DNA from: an uncultured Eubacteriales bacterium
Lineage (GTDB): Bacteria; Bacillota; Clostridia; Lachnospirales; Lachnospiraceae
DNA: 32,858 nucleotides
Direction: 5' to 3'
NCBI GenBank assembly: GCA_900320615.1
Contig: ONSX01000037.1
Span: forward strand, 1 to 32,858
Below, piece after piece: positions 14,371 through 21,360 of the stretch (within the stretch, counting starts at the first letter, position 1; every line of letters starts with the position of its first letter). Position numbers and translations under genes: made by a program. A model generated the notes under the pieces. That model searched no databases and was not told the DNA's origin. It saw only the letters and a program-made list of their open reading frames with translations.

Positions 14371-14527
14371 AGTGATACTATACCGGCGAAATGTGAACAA
14401 GATATGGCCGCAAAAGAAAGAAACTGTGAAATGGATTTCATTTTTATAAAATTCCCGACAGAAAACCCACGTGCCCTTGGGCCGTGGGATGAATGGCGGT
14501 TAGGATATATATATTTTACTAGAATAA

Positions 14528-14556
14528 TTGCATATCAGTAAAATATATGATATAAT
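14528..14556 (+). promoter_or_regulatory. tnpB promoter within a 12-bp inverted repeat
   Basis: TTGCAT (14528-14533), 17-bp spacer, TATAAT (14551-14556). A perfect inverted repeat ATATATTTTACT / AGTAAAATATAT (14509-14520 and 14537-14548) brackets the -35. Confidence 0.75.
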
Positions 14557-14605
14557 ATACATACAGGAAATCCTATTTCCGAGTCTTTAGAAAGGAGAAA
14601 ACTGT

Positions 14606-15856
14606 ATGCATCTTACCGTAAAACAACAAGTAAAGCATCTTTCAAAGGAAAATTACAAAACAATAAAAGAGCTGTGCCATATAGCAAAGAATCTTGCCAA
14701 TGAAGCCATTTACAATGTAAGACAGTATTACTTTGCAGAGGGAGAATTTCTTAAATATGAGAAAAATTATACTCTTTTAAAGAACAGCCCTAACTACAAA
14801 GCGTTAAACTCTAATATGGCACAGCAGATCCTGAAAGAGGTCGATGGCTCTTTTAAGTCATTCTTTGGTCTGCTGAAACTGGCAAAGCAGGGGAAATACG
14901 CTTTCAAGGACTGCAGATTGCCGCATTATCTTCCTAAAGACGGATACACAACACTTGTCATAGGCTTTATAAGACTTAATGGAAACAAGCTGATGCTTCC
15001 GTTCTCTAACAGCTTCAAGAAAACACACAAGGCTGTCGAGATAACAATACCGCCCATACTGCTTGATAAGAAGGTTAAGGAAATCCGCATCATACCTAAA
15101 GCAAAAGCAAGGTTCTTTGAGATTCAGTATATCTACGAAGCTGAATACGTTCAAAGAAATCTTAATACAAACAATGCACTTGCACTTGATTTAGGAATCA
15201 ATAATCTTGTAACCGCAGTTTCAAGTAATGGCAGATCATTCATTATTGACGGAAGAAGACTCAAATCCATCAATCAGTGGTTTAACAAGGAAAACGCCCG
15301 TCTGCAGTCTATAAAGGATAAACAGAACTTTGGCAAAAGAACAACGAACAGGCAAAAATCTATAGCTCGTGACAGAAACAATAAGGTCAATGATTATATG
15401 AATAAGGCTGCCCGTAAAGTTATAGACTACTGCATAGCCAACGATATAGGAACTCTTATAGTCGGTTACAACAAAACGTTTCAGCAAAGCAGCCATATAG
15501 GAAAGCGGAATAATCAGAACTTTGTAAACATCCCATACGGTCATCTTCGCAGCAAGCTTGAATATCTCTGCAAGCTGAATGGCATCATATTTGTAAAACA
15601 GGAAGAATCCTATACATCAAAATCATCATTCTGGGATAAAGATGACATTCCTGTTTACAATGCCGATAATCCAAGAGAATATCAATTCAGTGGCAACAGA
15701 ATACATCGCGGACTTTACAAAACGTCAACTGGAAAAACATTCAATGCAGATGTCAATGGAGCATTGAACATCATGCGTAAAAGTAGCGTTGTGGATGTCA
15801 GCATTCTATACGGTAGAGGCGAAGTGGACACGCCTGTAAGAATAAGGATTGCCTGA
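14606..15856 (+). CDS. tnpB: TnpB-family RNA-guided nuclease (IS605 OrfB) with atypical RuvC-II
   Basis: 416 aa. RuvC-I is ALALDLGINNLV with D195, and RuvC-III is FNADVNGALNIMRK with D382. At the RuvC-II position, where most TnpB proteins carry Glu, the sequence is GTLIVGYNKTFQQ with Gly287. A Glu pair follows in VKQEESYTSKSSF (E333/E334), and some TnpB lineages are known to have relocated the catalytic Glu. The CxxC...CxxC zinc finger usually between RuvC-II and III is absent; SSFWDKDDIPVYN...YQFSGNRIHRGLYK occupies the place, as in other members of this subgroup. The N-terminal helix-rich segment VKHLSKENYKTIKELCHIAKNLANEAIYNVRQ is typical. Ribosome site AGAAAGGAG lies 8 bases before the start. 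The gene appears intact. The protein guides cleavage with omega-RNA from its own 3' end. Confidence 0.93.
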   Translation: MHLTVKQQVKHLSKENYKTIKELCHIAKNLANEAIYNVRQYYFAEGEFLKYEKNYTLLKNSPNYKALNSNMAQQILKEVDGSFKSFFGLLKLAKQGKYAFKDCRLPHYLPKDGYTTLVIGFIRLNGNKLMLPFSNSFKKTHKAVEITIPPILLDKKVKEIRIIPKAKARFFEIQYIYEAEYVQRNLNTNNALALDLGINNLVTAVSSNGRSFIIDGRRLKSINQWFNKENARLQSIKDKQNFGKRTTNRQKSIARDRNNKVNDYMNKAARKVIDYCIANDIGTLIVGYNKTFQQSSHIGKRNNQNFVNIPYGHLRSKLEYLCKLNGIIFVKQEESYTSKSSFWDKDDIPVYNADNPREYQFSGNRIHRGLYKTSTGKTFNADVNGALNIMRKSSVVDVSILYGRGEVDTPVRIRIA

Positions 15857-15966
15857 CTTGTCAGGTGGAAACTTAAATATCAAACTTCTTAAACGGAGCC
15901 GTAAGGCTCTCAGAAGCCACCTACCTTTAGGTGGGTGGTAGTTCACGTGTGTTATACTGACACTTA
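15800..15966 (+). ncRNA. Candidate omega-RNA (reRNA) of the tnpB element plus guide
   Basis: By analogy with known TnpB systems, the RNA spans the tnpB 3' end and right end of the element. After the stop codon there is a nested stem CTTCT / AGAAG (15885-15889, 15912-15916) enclosing GAGCC-GTAA-GGCTC (15896-15909), then the right-end hairpin (15917-15938). GGTGG at 15864-15868 could also pair with CCACC at 15917-15921, a possible pseudoknot. The guide would be the flanking host DNA from about 15947 for 16-20 nt. The 5' border is approximate. Confidence 0.6.
15950..15958 (+). promoter_or_regulatory. Extended -10 promoter of the small Cys-rich gene, next to the transposon edge
   Basis: TGTTATACT (TG at 15950-15951, -10 at 15953-15958), only 4 bases beyond the right end of the element. 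The element has therefore replaced any original -35; an extended -10 can work without one. Confidence 0.5.
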
Positions 15967-16059
15967 TAAACATGTAATGATTCAGCCCCGTGGAAGGCAA
16001 GGCGTTCCGGTTTCGCGGTGCTGCGCCGTTACAAAATATAAGACAAGGAGGATTCTCTG

Positions 16060-16407
16060 ATGACCAGACAGGAAGCAATCGAAGAGGTAAAGAAGCTGGT
16101 TGCAGCTCCGTCCTGCTGCCCGGAGGCAAAGGCTGCCGGTGAGGCATATCTCAAGGCGGTCGGAACAGAAGGCGAGAAGGCCGCTGCCGAGGCGCTCCTC
16201 AGCGAGCTGGCCGAGGATGTCACATCGGTCGACGATCTGATCGCGCTCACAGAGTCAGAGCACGGCGTCAGTATATTCGGCGCGGACGGCGCAAAGGCTC
16301 TGAGGGAGCAGGCGGAGAAGGCAAAGGCTGCCGGCGGCAGGTACTGTGTCTGCCCGGCCTGCCAGGCAGGCGGTGCACTGCTCGACAACCGCGGAGCGCT
16401 CGCCTGA
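16060..16407 (+). CDS. Small Cys-rich conserved protein of Clostridia
   Basis: 115 aa, helical, Ala/Glu/Lys-rich, with two cysteine motifs at the ends: PSCCPEAKAAGEAYL near the N-terminus and YCVCPACQAGGALL near the C-terminus. The pattern (CC...CxCPxC) suggests metal binding or redox chemistry, but no function can be read from it. I recall similar short proteins in Lachnospiraceae genomes, sometimes labelled Hsp90-like; I see no Hsp90 feature here. AAGGAGG lies 8 bases before the start at 16060. Monocistronic, with a promoter at 15950-15958 and a terminator at 16422-16470. Confidence 0.75.
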   Translation: MTRQEAIEEVKKLVAAPSCCPEAKAAGEAYLKAVGTEGEKAAAEALLSELAEDVTSVDDLIALTESEHGVSIFGADGAKALREQAEKAKAAGGRYCVCPACQAGGALLDNRGALA

Positions 16408-16421
16408 AAAGAGAGGCGCAA

Positions 16422-16470
16422 AGAGCCATATGCCGGAGATCGTGACGATGTCCGGTATATGGCTCTCTTT
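16422..16470. terminator. Long hairpin terminator between convergent genes
   Basis: AGAGCCATATGCCGGA (16422-16437) pairs with TCCGGTATATGGCTCT (16451-16466), 16 bp with one G-U pair, followed by CTTT. A-rich on the left, so it may also act for the leftward Gfo/Idh gene. Confidence 0.85.
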
Positions 16471-16484
16471 ATGATAAGTGGATC

Positions 16485-17459
16485 TCAATCCGTCCGCATA
16501 CTTGCCTCGATGCCGCCGTCCCAGCGCGTCCCGTCCATAAGCTTCGAGCACATCCGCGTCATATGATGATCGGTGGGGGCGACTTCCGTGAGTCCCTTCT
16601 CATACGCATCGACAAAGTCGCGGATCTCATAAATAAATCCGTTCGGCTCCGGATCCGTCACCTCATCGACGACGTCTCCCTTCTGATCGTACATGGTCGC
16701 CTTGCGGCCGGACCAGAACTGCGGCATCACAATGCGTCCCTCAGACCCGTAGATATGCGCATAATTGTCCGCATTTCCCTGCAGGCCGAAAGAGCAGTTC
16801 GCAACCATGCCGTCCGTGAACTGAAGGAGCGAGGCGCCCATCTCGACGACGCCGGTCGGCCCGACATAGACGGACGACTTGCGCGTCTTCACAAACTCGC
16901 CGGCGATGAAGAGAGAAAATGCCAGCGGATAAATGCCGACGTCCAGCACTGCTCCGCCGCCAAGCTTCGGCGTGTACAGCCTCTCATATTCATACGGAGC
17001 ATAAAAGGTAAAATCGGCGTCCATGTATTTGACCGTGCCGATCCGGCCCTCGCGCACCCAGTTTCTGACCTGACGGATAACCGGCAGATGAAGTGTCCAC
17101 ATGCCCTCCATGAACAGGATGTGCTTCTGCTCGGCGCTGGAGAGCACCATCTCCGTCTCGGCCGTCGTCATCGCGAGCGGTTTCTCGCAGATGACCGGCT
17201 TGTAGTGCTCCAGGCAGATAAGCGAAGATTTCACATGGCAGATATTAATCTGGGAAATGTAGACCGCTCCGACCTCTGGATCGGTCACAAGCTCCTCCGC
17301 GTCTGTATAGACCTTCGGAATCCCGAATTCTCTGGCGAATTTCTTCGCCTTCGCCTTGTCGTGCGAGGAAACCGCCACAATCTCCACTCCGTCCAGTCTT
17401 CTGACTGCATCCGCGAACTTGCGCGCGATATTTCCCGGTCCTATGATGCCAAATTTCAT
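16485..17459 (-). CDS. Gfo/Idh/MocA-family NAD(P)-dependent oxidoreductase
   Basis: 324-aa cytosolic dehydrogenase. N-terminal Rossmann fold MKFGIIGPGNIARKFADAV, then the family signature CEKPLAMTTAE (about 95-105; the EKP Lys is catalytic). The C-terminal alpha/beta domain includes GGGAVLDVGIYPLAFS, the conserved patch seen in the dihydrodiol-dehydrogenase-like branch. Substrate cannot be inferred. The start at 17459 has AAAGGTG upstream. It follows the ECF S-component gene by 16 bp and is probably co-transcribed with it. Confidence 0.9.
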   Translation of the reverse strand: MKFGIIGPGNIARKFADAVRRLDGVEIVAVSSHDKAKAKKFAREFGIPKVYTDAEELVTDPEVGAVYISQINICHVKSSLICLEHYKPVICEKPLAMTTAETEMVLSSAEQKHILFMEGMWTLHLPVIRQVRNWVREGRIGTVKYMDADFTFYAPYEYERLYTPKLGGGAVLDVGIYPLAFSLFIAGEFVKTRKSSVYVGPTGVVEMGASLLQFTDGMVANCSFGLQGNADNYAHIYGSEGRIVMPQFWSGRKATMYDQKGDVVDEVTDPEPNGFIYEIRDFVDAYEKGLTEVAPTDHHMTRMCSKLMDGTRWDGGIEASMRTD

Positions 17460-17475
17460 ATATTACACCTTTTTC

Positions 17476-18114
17476 TCAGACAGCCTCCTTCTTCACGCCC
17501 TCCGGCCGGCGATCCGAAAAACCGGCCTTCACGAGCGCTGTGCCGACTGCTCCGGTAATCACCGTCGAGGCAAGCATCTCGAAGATGGCATTAACGCCGA
17601 TCATCAGGCAGACGCCGACGATGACATTGTGCCCGCCCATGAGGCTTTGCACATACGCCGTGTTGCCGAAGAGAAGAATCAGAAGACCCATGAACAGCAG
17701 CGTATTCAGAAATGCCGCGAAAAAGCCGGTCACGGCACACGCTGGAAATGTCGCGCTGTGCTTTTTCATGAACCGGTAGATGCAGCCGAGCAGAAAACCG
17801 TCGAGCACACGCGGCAGCATTCTCTGCACGAATGTGAGGAACGGGCTGATCGCGAAGGTCGCGGCCCCCATTCCCGACATGCCGAGAACGCCCAGACACT
17901 GCAGAAACGATGTCATGCCGAAGACTGCGCCGATGATGGCGCCGCCCGCCGGGCCGAGTGTAATCGCTGCGATCGCGACCGGGATCATGTTGAAGGTGAT
18001 AGCCAGCGGTCCGATATTCAGATACCCGAGCGGCGTACACGCCATGAGAATCAGAATACCTGTGAGAAGTCCATAGAGCGTCAGTCTGCCCGTTTTACCG
18101 GAAGTGAGTTTCAT
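17476..18114 (-). CDS. ECF transporter S component, probably pantothenate (PanT-like)
   Basis: 212-aa integral membrane substrate-binding subunit of an energy-coupling-factor transporter. Six hydrophobic segments; the segment ACTPLGYLNIGPLAITFNMIPVAIAAITLGPAGGAIIGAVFGMTSFLQ is typical of the PF12822 S components. It needs a shared EcfT/EcfA module, which is not in this window. The neighbouring coaBC gene, which acts on pantothenate-derived intermediates, makes pantothenate the best guess for the substrate; that part is inference. The start at 18114 has AGGAGG upstream. A separate promoter with a palindrome lies at 18288-18316, and the Gfo/Idh gene follows after 16 bp. Confidence 0.85.
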   Translation of the reverse strand: MKLTSGKTGRLTLYGLLTGILILMACTPLGYLNIGPLAITFNMIPVAIAAITLGPAGGAIIGAVFGMTSFLQCLGVLGMSGMGAATFAISPFLTFVQRMLPRVLDGFLLGCIYRFMKKHSATFPACAVTGFFAAFLNTLLFMGLLILLFGNTAYVQSLMGGHNVIVGVCLMIGVNAIFEMLASTVITGAVGTALVKAGFSDRRPEGVKKEAV

Positions 18115-18287
18115 TTGTCAATCCTCCTGTTATTATTCCCCTTCTCTAAGAAGTCCGATCGCCCGGAACAAATATATGCCGCCTGCGCGCCGGTTGCCAT
18201 CCATAAGAGGTACGACACCGCGTCTTCCGGTCATGCTCCGGGCTGCACGGATCCCGCAGTCAGGGATATAGTACATGCAACAGATGA

Positions 18288-18316
18288 AGTATATCACACT
18301 TGTATACAATTTGCGA
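18288..18316 (-). promoter_or_regulatory. Promoter of the S-component gene with spacer palindrome
   Basis: Minus strand TCGCAA (18316-18311), 17-bp spacer, TATACT (18293-18288), with TG one base upstream of the -10. The spacer contains the perfect palindrome TTGTATACAA (18300-18309), a shape used by GntR-type and similar repressors. The leader is about 165 nt to 18114. Confidence 0.55.
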
Positions 18317-18325
18317 GATAATGTT

Positions 18326-19519
18326 TCACCAAGCCATCCCGGCGAGTCTGTCCAGAATCCGCATCGCCACGTCTTCCTTGCTCATGATGGCAAGCTTCTC
18401 CTCGCCATCACGCGTAATCAGCGTCACGACGTTCGTATCCGTCCCGAAACCGGCCCCCCGGACCTTCAGGTTGTTGGCGACGATCATATCAAGGTTTTTC
18501 TTCGCAAGCTTGCCGCGGGCACGCTCCTCGAGATCGGAGGTCTCCATTGCGAAGCCGCACAGGATCTGTCCCTCCCTCTTGTGATCGCCGAGGTATTGCA
18601 GCGTGTCCTCCGTGCGCTCGAGAGCGATCGAGAGCTCTCCGTCCTTCTTGTGGATCTTCTCGTCCGATACGCAGGCCGGACGGTAGTCCGCGACCGCCGC
18701 CGGCGTGATGATGATGTCCTGCTCCGTAGCCCGTGCCGTCACTTCGCGGAACAGGTCTGCCGCACTCACGATCGGCACGAAATCAACAAATGAAGGGCGC
18801 TGAAGGGCCGTCGGCCCGCTCACAAGCGTCACGTCCGCCCCGCGGAGCATCGCCATGCGCGCAATCGCATAGCCCATTCTGCCAGTCGAATGGTTCGTAA
18901 GGAAGCGCACCGGGTCGAGGCTCTCCTGCGTCGGGCCCGCCGTGACCAGAACCTTTCTGCCCGCAAGATCCTTCGGCAGCGCAATCGCCCGCAGGACATA
19001 CTCGAGAATCAGTTCTTTATCGGGCAGTCTCCCCCGCCCGACATCGCCGCAGGCGAGTATGCCGGAGGCCGGCTCAATGACAGTCCAGCCGAAGCGGCGC
19101 AGCCGCTCCTCATTTTCTCTGGTCAGCGGGTTCTCATACATCGCGGTATTCATCGCGGGCGCAATCAGTTTCGGGCAGGTGCACGCGAGGACGGTCGTCG
19201 TCAGCATATTGTCGGCGAATCCGTACGCCAGCTTTGCCATCGTATTCGCGGTTGCCGGAGCGATGACCACGAGATCCGCGCGCTTTGCGAGCGCGATGTG
19301 CTCCACCTCAAACGGGTGGTTCCTGTCGAACGTGTCCGTGAGGCATTTCTGTTTCGTGATCGCCTCAAATGTATTCGGCGTAATGAAGTGCTGTGCATTT
19401 TCCGTCAGGATGACCTGAACGGATGCGTGCATCTTCGTGAGCGCGCTGGCGAGGTCCGCTGCCTTGTACGCCGCGATGCCTCCCGTCACGCCCAGAATAA
19501 TCGTCTTTCCCTTTAACAT
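18326..19519 (-). CDS. coaBC: Bifunctional phosphopantothenoylcysteine decarboxylase / phosphopantothenate-cysteine ligase
   Basis: 397 aa, second and third steps of CoA synthesis from 4'-phosphopantothenate. The CoaC half (1-180) has the FMN-binding GVTGGIAAYKAADL, catalytic His in EVEHIALAKRAD, the PATANT motif (VVIAPATANTMAKLAYG), PAMNTAMYENP and the flap Cys in ILACGDVGRGRLPD. The CoaB half (about 185-397) has VLVTAGPTQESLDPVRFLTNHSTGRMG, AAVADYRP and the NNLKVRGAGFGTDTNVVTLI ligase motif. The start at 19519 is chosen for AGGAG 6 bases upstream; a 67-residue N-terminal extension has no ribosome site and no family match. The S-component gene lies downstream after a 211-bp gap with its own promoter. 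Confidence 0.96.
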   Translation of the reverse strand: MLKGKTIILGVTGGIAAYKAADLASALTKMHASVQVILTENAQHFITPNTFEAITKQKCLTDTFDRNHPFEVEHIALAKRADLVVIAPATANTMAKLAYGFADNMLTTTVLACTCPKLIAPAMNTAMYENPLTRENEERLRRFGWTVIEPASGILACGDVGRGRLPDKELILEYVLRAIALPKDLAGRKVLVTAGPTQESLDPVRFLTNHSTGRMGYAIARMAMLRGADVTLVSGPTALQRPSFVDFVPIVSAADLFREVTARATEQDIIITPAAVADYRPACVSDEKIHKKDGELSIALERTEDTLQYLGDHKREGQILCGFAMETSDLEERARGKLAKKNLDMIVANNLKVRGAGFGTDTNVVTLITRDGEEKLAIMSKEDVAMRILDRLAGMAW

Positions 19520-19621
19520 ATCTTTCTCCTGAAAATGAGCTTCCCGCCTGTGAAGACAGAGACAGGCATCACGCAGCTCCCCCGCCTGCGTCCGCGCAAG
19601 CCGCTCTGACCGGATGACAAA

Positions 19622-19661
19622 CCGCCGGACGGGTGGCATAGATGCCCGGCCCGTCCGGCGG
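19622..19661 (-). terminator. 12-bp GC hairpin after the C69 dipeptidase gene
   Basis: CCGCCGGACGGG (19622-19633) pairs perfectly with CCCGTCCGGCGG (19650-19661); the loop holds a further GGCAT / ATGCC pairing. The T-run on the minus strand is weak (TTTGTC), so it may be a leaky or Rho-independent-poor terminator, or a processing signal. Confidence 0.6.
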
Positions 19662-19737
19662 CAGATGGTTATTGTATGGCGCCGGGCGCGGAACAAACCG
19701 TGTCTGCGCGTCCCGGACATGTGCGCCGGCGGCAGCC

Positions 19738-21222
19738 TCAGTTGTCCGATCTTGAGTAGGAATTCCGCATACCGCAGCTTCGCGTATAGAGCACGTTGCC
19801 AAGCAGCTCCTGCGTCAGCTTCTTCAGCTCGTCCGCAATCGCCTGGTTCGCCGTCTCACGGATATGCGCCTTCTCCTCCGCGTCATTTTCCATGAACAGA
19901 TTTCCGTCAAAGCGGTGAATCAGCTCATGCCCCTTCGCCATGACAGCCTCCTGATAGCGCTCGATGTGCGGCAGGCAGTGCCCGAAGTCCGCGTCGGCCA
20001 TCGCCGCGACGAGACGGTTTGCCCAGTAGAAATTGTCCGTCGTGACTTCACCCGTCGTATTGGCGAGATACTCCGGCGTCGTCGTGACATTCGCATAGAA
20101 CGGGACCGCCGCGTTAAACGCATTCGAACCGAATGCAAGCCACTCAATCACCCGCGACTCCTCCGCGACATACGGGCGAATCTGGAGAAGCGCCATGAAG
20201 TCATTGCGGTTGACGCCAATCGAGCGGTACATGCCGCGTTTTCGCGGATCTCCATACGAGCCGTATGGGTCGTACTCCGTTCCCTGAAAATGCGCGGACA
20301 GCACATACTTGACGTCCTCCGGCGTGATCTTCCGCTCCGGGATCATACTCCACGGAATATTGTCGCTCTCCGGAGTATACTCAGCGTTTGGACCGTCCCA
20401 GCGGATCGTCTTCGGGTTGAGCCAGCGCTCCATAAACCACGCGCGCGGCGTGTTGTAGACGTGGTCCGCGTCATCGCGGCTTCCGAACACGTCCCGCGGG
20501 TTAAATGACATGCCCTGCGAGACATCGAGATGATTTCTCCTGATGAAGTCCGAAAGATCCGCCGAGCACATATGTTCCTGCTTCTCTCCCATCGCGTCAC
20601 CAAGGTCAAAACTGTCGATGCCGAGCTGATTCGGCATGACGACGTAGACATTGTCGGGGACGCGCTTCGCGATCCAGTGATGACCTCCAATCGTCTCGAG
20701 CCACCAGATTTCATTGACATCTGAAAATGCAATGCCGTTCATTTCATAGGTTCCGTACTTCTCGAGAAGGCTTCCGAGTCTCTCGACGCCCTCGCGGGCC
20801 GTGTGAATGTACGGAAGTGTGATCGATACGAGATCCTCCTCGCCGATGCCTCCGATCGTCTCCGGCTTGTCTCCCTCCGGAGCTCTGTATTCTACGAGCG
20901 GGTCGGCACCGAGTACGCGCGGATTTGACGTGATCGTCTCCGTGGCCGTCATCGCGACATTCATTTCATTGACGCCGCTCGCGGCCCAGACACCCTCGCC
21001 GGCCACTGCGTTCGGAACCGCCGTGTATCTGAGCGGATTATCCGGCAGATCGATCTGCACGTGGGAAATGACGGAAATATAATGGCGCGGCTGCTCGAAG
21101 GGAGCCACGACGACGAATTTCTTCGGCGTGAACTTCCCCGACTGCGAGTCATCGTTCCTGGCGATCATTGTCGAGCCGTCATAAGTTGCATTTTTTCCAA
21201 CCAGGATTGTTGTACAAGCCAT
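19738..21222 (-). CDS. C69-family dipeptidase (Ntn hydrolase)
   Basis: 494-aa peptidase of the PepD/U34 type. The N-terminus MACTTILVGKNATYDGSTMIARNDDSQ is the family signature; Cys3 becomes the N-terminal nucleophile after removal of MA. Other conserved parts are AGEGVWAASGVNEMNVAMTATETI, EIWWLETIGGHHWIAKRVPDN and the C-terminal FYWANRLVAAMADADF. No signal peptide, so likely cytosolic peptide breakdown. The start at 21222 has AAGGAG upstream. Promoter candidate at 21285-21313. Confidence 0.93.
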   Translation of the reverse strand: MACTTILVGKNATYDGSTMIARNDDSQSGKFTPKKFVVVAPFEQPRHYISVISHVQIDLPDNPLRYTAVPNAVAGEGVWAASGVNEMNVAMTATETITSNPRVLGADPLVEYRAPEGDKPETIGGIGEEDLVSITLPYIHTAREGVERLGSLLEKYGTYEMNGIAFSDVNEIWWLETIGGHHWIAKRVPDNVYVVMPNQLGIDSFDLGDAMGEKQEHMCSADLSDFIRRNHLDVSQGMSFNPRDVFGSRDDADHVYNTPRAWFMERWLNPKTIRWDGPNAEYTPESDNIPWSMIPERKITPEDVKYVLSAHFQGTEYDPYGSYGDPRKRGMYRSIGVNRNDFMALLQIRPYVAEESRVIEWLAFGSNAFNAAVPFYANVTTTPEYLANTTGEVTTDNFYWANRLVAAMADADFGHCLPHIERYQEAVMAKGHELIHRFDGNLFMENDAEEKAHIRETANQAIADELKKLTQELLGNVLYTRSCGMRNSYSRSDN

Positions 21223-21284
21223 AAAAACTCCTTCCTTCCGGATCCCGCTCCCCAGCCGGAATCCATTTGTCTCCTGTTCTTACG

Positions 21285-21313
21285 ATTTTGCCATGACACG
21301 GATCTTTTTGCAA
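21285..21313 (-). promoter_or_regulatory. Candidate promoter of the C69 dipeptidase gene
   Basis: Minus strand TTGCAA (21313-21308), 17-bp spacer, CAAAAT (21290-21285). Confidence 0.5.
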
Positions 21314-21360
21314 GTATTGACACAGCCATGGCCCTTGCGGCAGTTTCCTCCGCAGATCAT

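Larger units (their letters stand above)
14460..15946 (+). mobile_element. IS200/IS605-type element carrying only tnpB
   Basis: A visibly AT-rich island in GC-rich DNA. Left end: hairpin CCCACG, unpaired T, GCCC / GGGC, CGTGGG (14466-14488). Right end: hairpin CCACC, T opposite G, ACCT / AGGT, GGTGG (15917-15938) followed by GTAGTTCAC, a tail common at the right ends of such elements. Hairpin ends with an extrahelical T are what Y1 (HUH) transposases recognise in this family. There is no tnpA, so movement would need one supplied in trans. The exact left border is uncertain by about 15 bases; the right border is taken after TTCAC (15942-15946). No target duplication is expected for this family. 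Confidence 0.85.

Noticed and set aside
14606..15856. TldR-like nuclease-dead TnpB repressor
   Set aside because: D195 and D382 of RuvC-I and III are both kept, and nearby glutamates (E333/E334) can replace the missing one. A dead regulator usually loses several residues and is not inside an intact element.
19520..19720. 67-residue N-terminal extension of CoaBC
   Set aside because: No ribosome site, no similarity to the family; the start at 19519 has AGGAG and begins the FMN-binding fold.
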